A stretch of DNA of 14,303 nucleotides, taken from an uncultured Clostridia bacterium (GTDB lineage: Bacteria > Bacillota > Clostridia > Christensenellales > Borkfalkiaceae). The translations under genes were made by a program, and so were the position numbers. The stretch's first letter is position 1. The number at the start of each line of letters is the position of its first letter. Positions 13,488 to 14,303 of the stretch are shown one piece after another. The DNA is taken from contig CAKQKN010000146.1 in assembly GCA_934249215.1 (NCBI GenBank), forward strand, positions 1 through 14,303. The letters run 5' to 3'. The notes beneath the pieces were generated by a model. The model ran no database searches and was not told the DNA's origin. It saw only the letters and a list, made by a program, of their open reading frames with translations.

Positions 13488-13504
13488 AAGTATACTTTCA
13501 TAAT
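13488..13504. promoter_or_regulatory. Candidate operator 2 of the XRE/SLOG module
   Basis: AAGTATACTT (13488-13497) is a perfect palindrome, extended to AGTATACTTTCATAAT (13489-13504), which matches operator 1 at 15 of 16 bases. It covers the expected transcription start of the plus-strand gene, a typical repressor position. Confidence 0.55.
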
Positions 13505-13518
13505 TTAAGGTGGGGGGT

Positions 13519-13980
13519 ATGATTATTACGTTTTTTGGTCATGCAACGTATCAATACGATGAAAATGATGAAAAAAAACTTATGGAACTGATAGAAAGCG
13601 TTTCAAGAAGCGAAAAGGTTGATTTTTATCTTGGAGGGTATGGTAATTTTGATTTTCTTGCGAAAAAATGTGCGCAGCGTTATAAAGAAAAACATCGTAA
13701 CTCAAGGATAATATTTGTCACACCATATTTGAACAAATGGCTTGATATAAGAAAAGAATATATTGAAAGGAATTATGATGAAATAATATATCCAGAATTG
13801 GAGCAAGTGCCGCTAAAATTTGCTATTTTAAAACGCAACGAATGGATGATTGATCTGGCGGATCACGTATTTGTTTTTGTGAAAACTCATTACGGCGGGG
13901 CGTACAAAGCTTTAATTTATGCGAAAAAGCATAGAAAAGCATTTACTAACATATATTCCGGTGAATATGATTTGTTTTAA
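13519..13980 (+). CDS. SLOG-superfamily-like Rossmann protein (DUF1273/LOG-related), function unknown
   Basis: This is a 153-residue protein. A GTG at 13510 would add three residues, but ATG 13519 is preferred because AAGG lies 8 bases upstream. The fold markers are IITFFGHA (2-9) at the first strand, a glycine-rich loop FYLGGYGNFD (36-45), IIFVTPYLN (64-72), KRNEWMIDLADHVFVFV (105-121) and HYGGAYKALIYAKK (124-137). This pattern matches the SLOG (LOG/DprA-like) superfamily, whose members bind or cleave nucleotide-derived ligands and often occur in conflict or signalling systems. The family link is by motif recognition; the ligand is unknown. Codons are markedly AT-rich compared with the upstream metabolic genes, suggesting acquisition by transfer. 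It is divergent from, and probably repressed by, the adjacent XRE regulator. Confidence 0.8.
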   Translation: MIITFFGHATYQYDENDEKKLMELIESVSRSEKVDFYLGGYGNFDFLAKKCAQRYKEKHRNSRIIFVTPYLNKWLDIRKEYIERNYDEIIYPELEQVPLKFAILKRNEWMIDLADHVFVFVKTHYGGAYKALIYAKKHRKAFTNIYSGEYDLF

Positions 13981-13982
13981 TT

Positions 13983-14010
13983 CAAAAAACTATCTCTAAG
14001 CGGTTTTTTG
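13983..14010 (+). terminator. Weak AT-rich terminator after the SLOG-like gene
   Basis: CAAAAAAC (13983-13990) and GTTTTTTG (14003-14010) form an 8-bp, mostly A-T stem immediately after the stop codon. The T-run is part of the stem, so strength is doubtful. A second candidate is CCGTTC (14054-14059) with GAACGG (14074-14079), followed 7 bases later by a run of seven T. Confidence 0.4.
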
Positions 14011-14187
14011 TTATTATGAGTCAAGTCGTTCGACGCATATAATGTGTTGCATTCCGTTCGCCCCGACGAAAAAGAACGGACGATAGTTTTTTTCCGTCAT
14101 CCCGAGATTTACTTATCTGACGGGCTTACGAGGGACCTAGCCGCAGGCGCACTCACAAGTCCGTATATTCGTGAGCTGTTTTATTTT
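14011..14187. other. Non-coding stretch with hairpins and a repeat-like segment
   Basis: I see no gene here. It contains stems CCGTTC/GAACGG (14054-14079) and CCGTCA/TGACGG (14094-14123). The words CGTCATCCCGAG (14095-14106) and CGAGGGACCTAG (14129-14140) resemble the ends of short intergenic repeats of the GTCATCCCGAG...GAGGGATCT kind that I recall from many bacterial genomes. This copy has an unusual insert between the two halves. Without the rest of the genome, its repeat status cannot be shown. Confidence 0.4.
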
Positions 14188-14303
14188 TTACCGAACGACT
14201 TCGGCACTATGTGCCGTAACGTTTGTTTTTTGTGCGGGCTTTTCTGTCTTTTTGCGGCGTTTTTCTCTCTCGGCGGTGAATTCGCCCGGACGGGAAAAAC
14301 CGA
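14188..14303 (-). CDS. Possible C-terminal end of a gene running off the window edge
   Basis: One minus-strand frame is open from the window edge to a TAA at 14188-14190, giving 37 residues rich in Lys, Arg and Glu (a stretch reads GEFTAEREKRRKKTEKPAQK) that would suit a disordered tail. The other two minus frames are also open for about 32-40 codons because the segment is A-rich on that strand, so the frame is not determined. Two adjacent hairpins, CCGAA-cgac-TTCGG (14191-14204) and CGGCAC-tat-GTGCCG (14202-14216), lie at its end. Coding status is uncertain. Confidence 0.25.
   Translation of the reverse strand, partial: GFSRPGEFTAEREKRRKKTEKPAQKTNVTAHSAEVVR

Noticed and set aside
1..14303. 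CRISPR arrays, tRNA/rRNA genes, insertion sequences, phage structural genes
   Set aside because: No repeat-spacer pattern, cloverleaf, conserved rRNA words, transposase or integrase reading was seen on either strand.

Overview
The window looks like chromosomal sequence from an anaerobic Gram-positive (Firmicutes/Clostridia-type) bacterium. The evidence is strong AGGAGG-type ribosome binding sites, lipobox-anchored secreted proteins, a PPi-type plus an ATP-type phosphofructokinase, clostridial-looking small regulators, and a protein repertoire without proteobacterial hallmarks. Most genes use GC-rich codons. The segment from about 13,380 to 13,980 is visibly more AT-rich. Genus-level placement is not possible from sequence reading alone.

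Layout. Positions 48-2386 (minus strand) hold the ATP-dependent phosphofructokinase pfkA, followed by a PPi-dependent phosphofructokinase. A 342-bp divergent intergenic region separates them from a plus-strand pair at 2729-5081: glycerol kinase (glpK), overlapped by 14 bp by a monoacylglycerol-lipase-like hydrolase. A bidirectional terminator at 5112-5149 closes that unit and the converging minus-strand unit, which is two tandem mgtE magnesium-transporter paralogs (5170-7986). The mgtE pair is preceded by a long structured leader (about 7987-8353) with an intrinsic terminator hairpin just upstream of the first gene. This looks like an attenuation or riboswitch device, but it has no M-box motif that I can recognise. 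Next come two divergent lipoprotein genes: an unknown one on the minus strand (8433-9419) and an M6-type zinc metalloprotease on the plus strand (9730-11643). Downstream on the plus strand are a DUF308/HdeD-like membrane protein (11706-12191) and a ZIP-type metal transporter (12283-12993) whose second metal-binding motif is degenerate.

A second bidirectional terminator (13075-13114) separates these from a compact divergent module: an XRE/Cro-type repressor (13118-13360, minus) and an AT-rich SLOG-superfamily-like gene (13519-13980, plus). The region between them carries two copies of a palindrome-centred repeat, one over each predicted promoter. This is the best candidate in the window for a small self-regulated accessory system. 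The last ~320 bp hold only hairpins, a repeat-like segment and, at most, the tail of a minus-strand gene running off the edge.

Metabolic reading: the lipase can release glycerol from monoacylglycerols, GlpK phosphorylates it, and the resulting triose phosphate joins glycolysis/gluconeogenesis at the level served by the two phosphofructokinases. The mgtE pair and the ZIP protein concern divalent cations. No tRNA, rRNA, CRISPR array, insertion sequence or transposase was seen.
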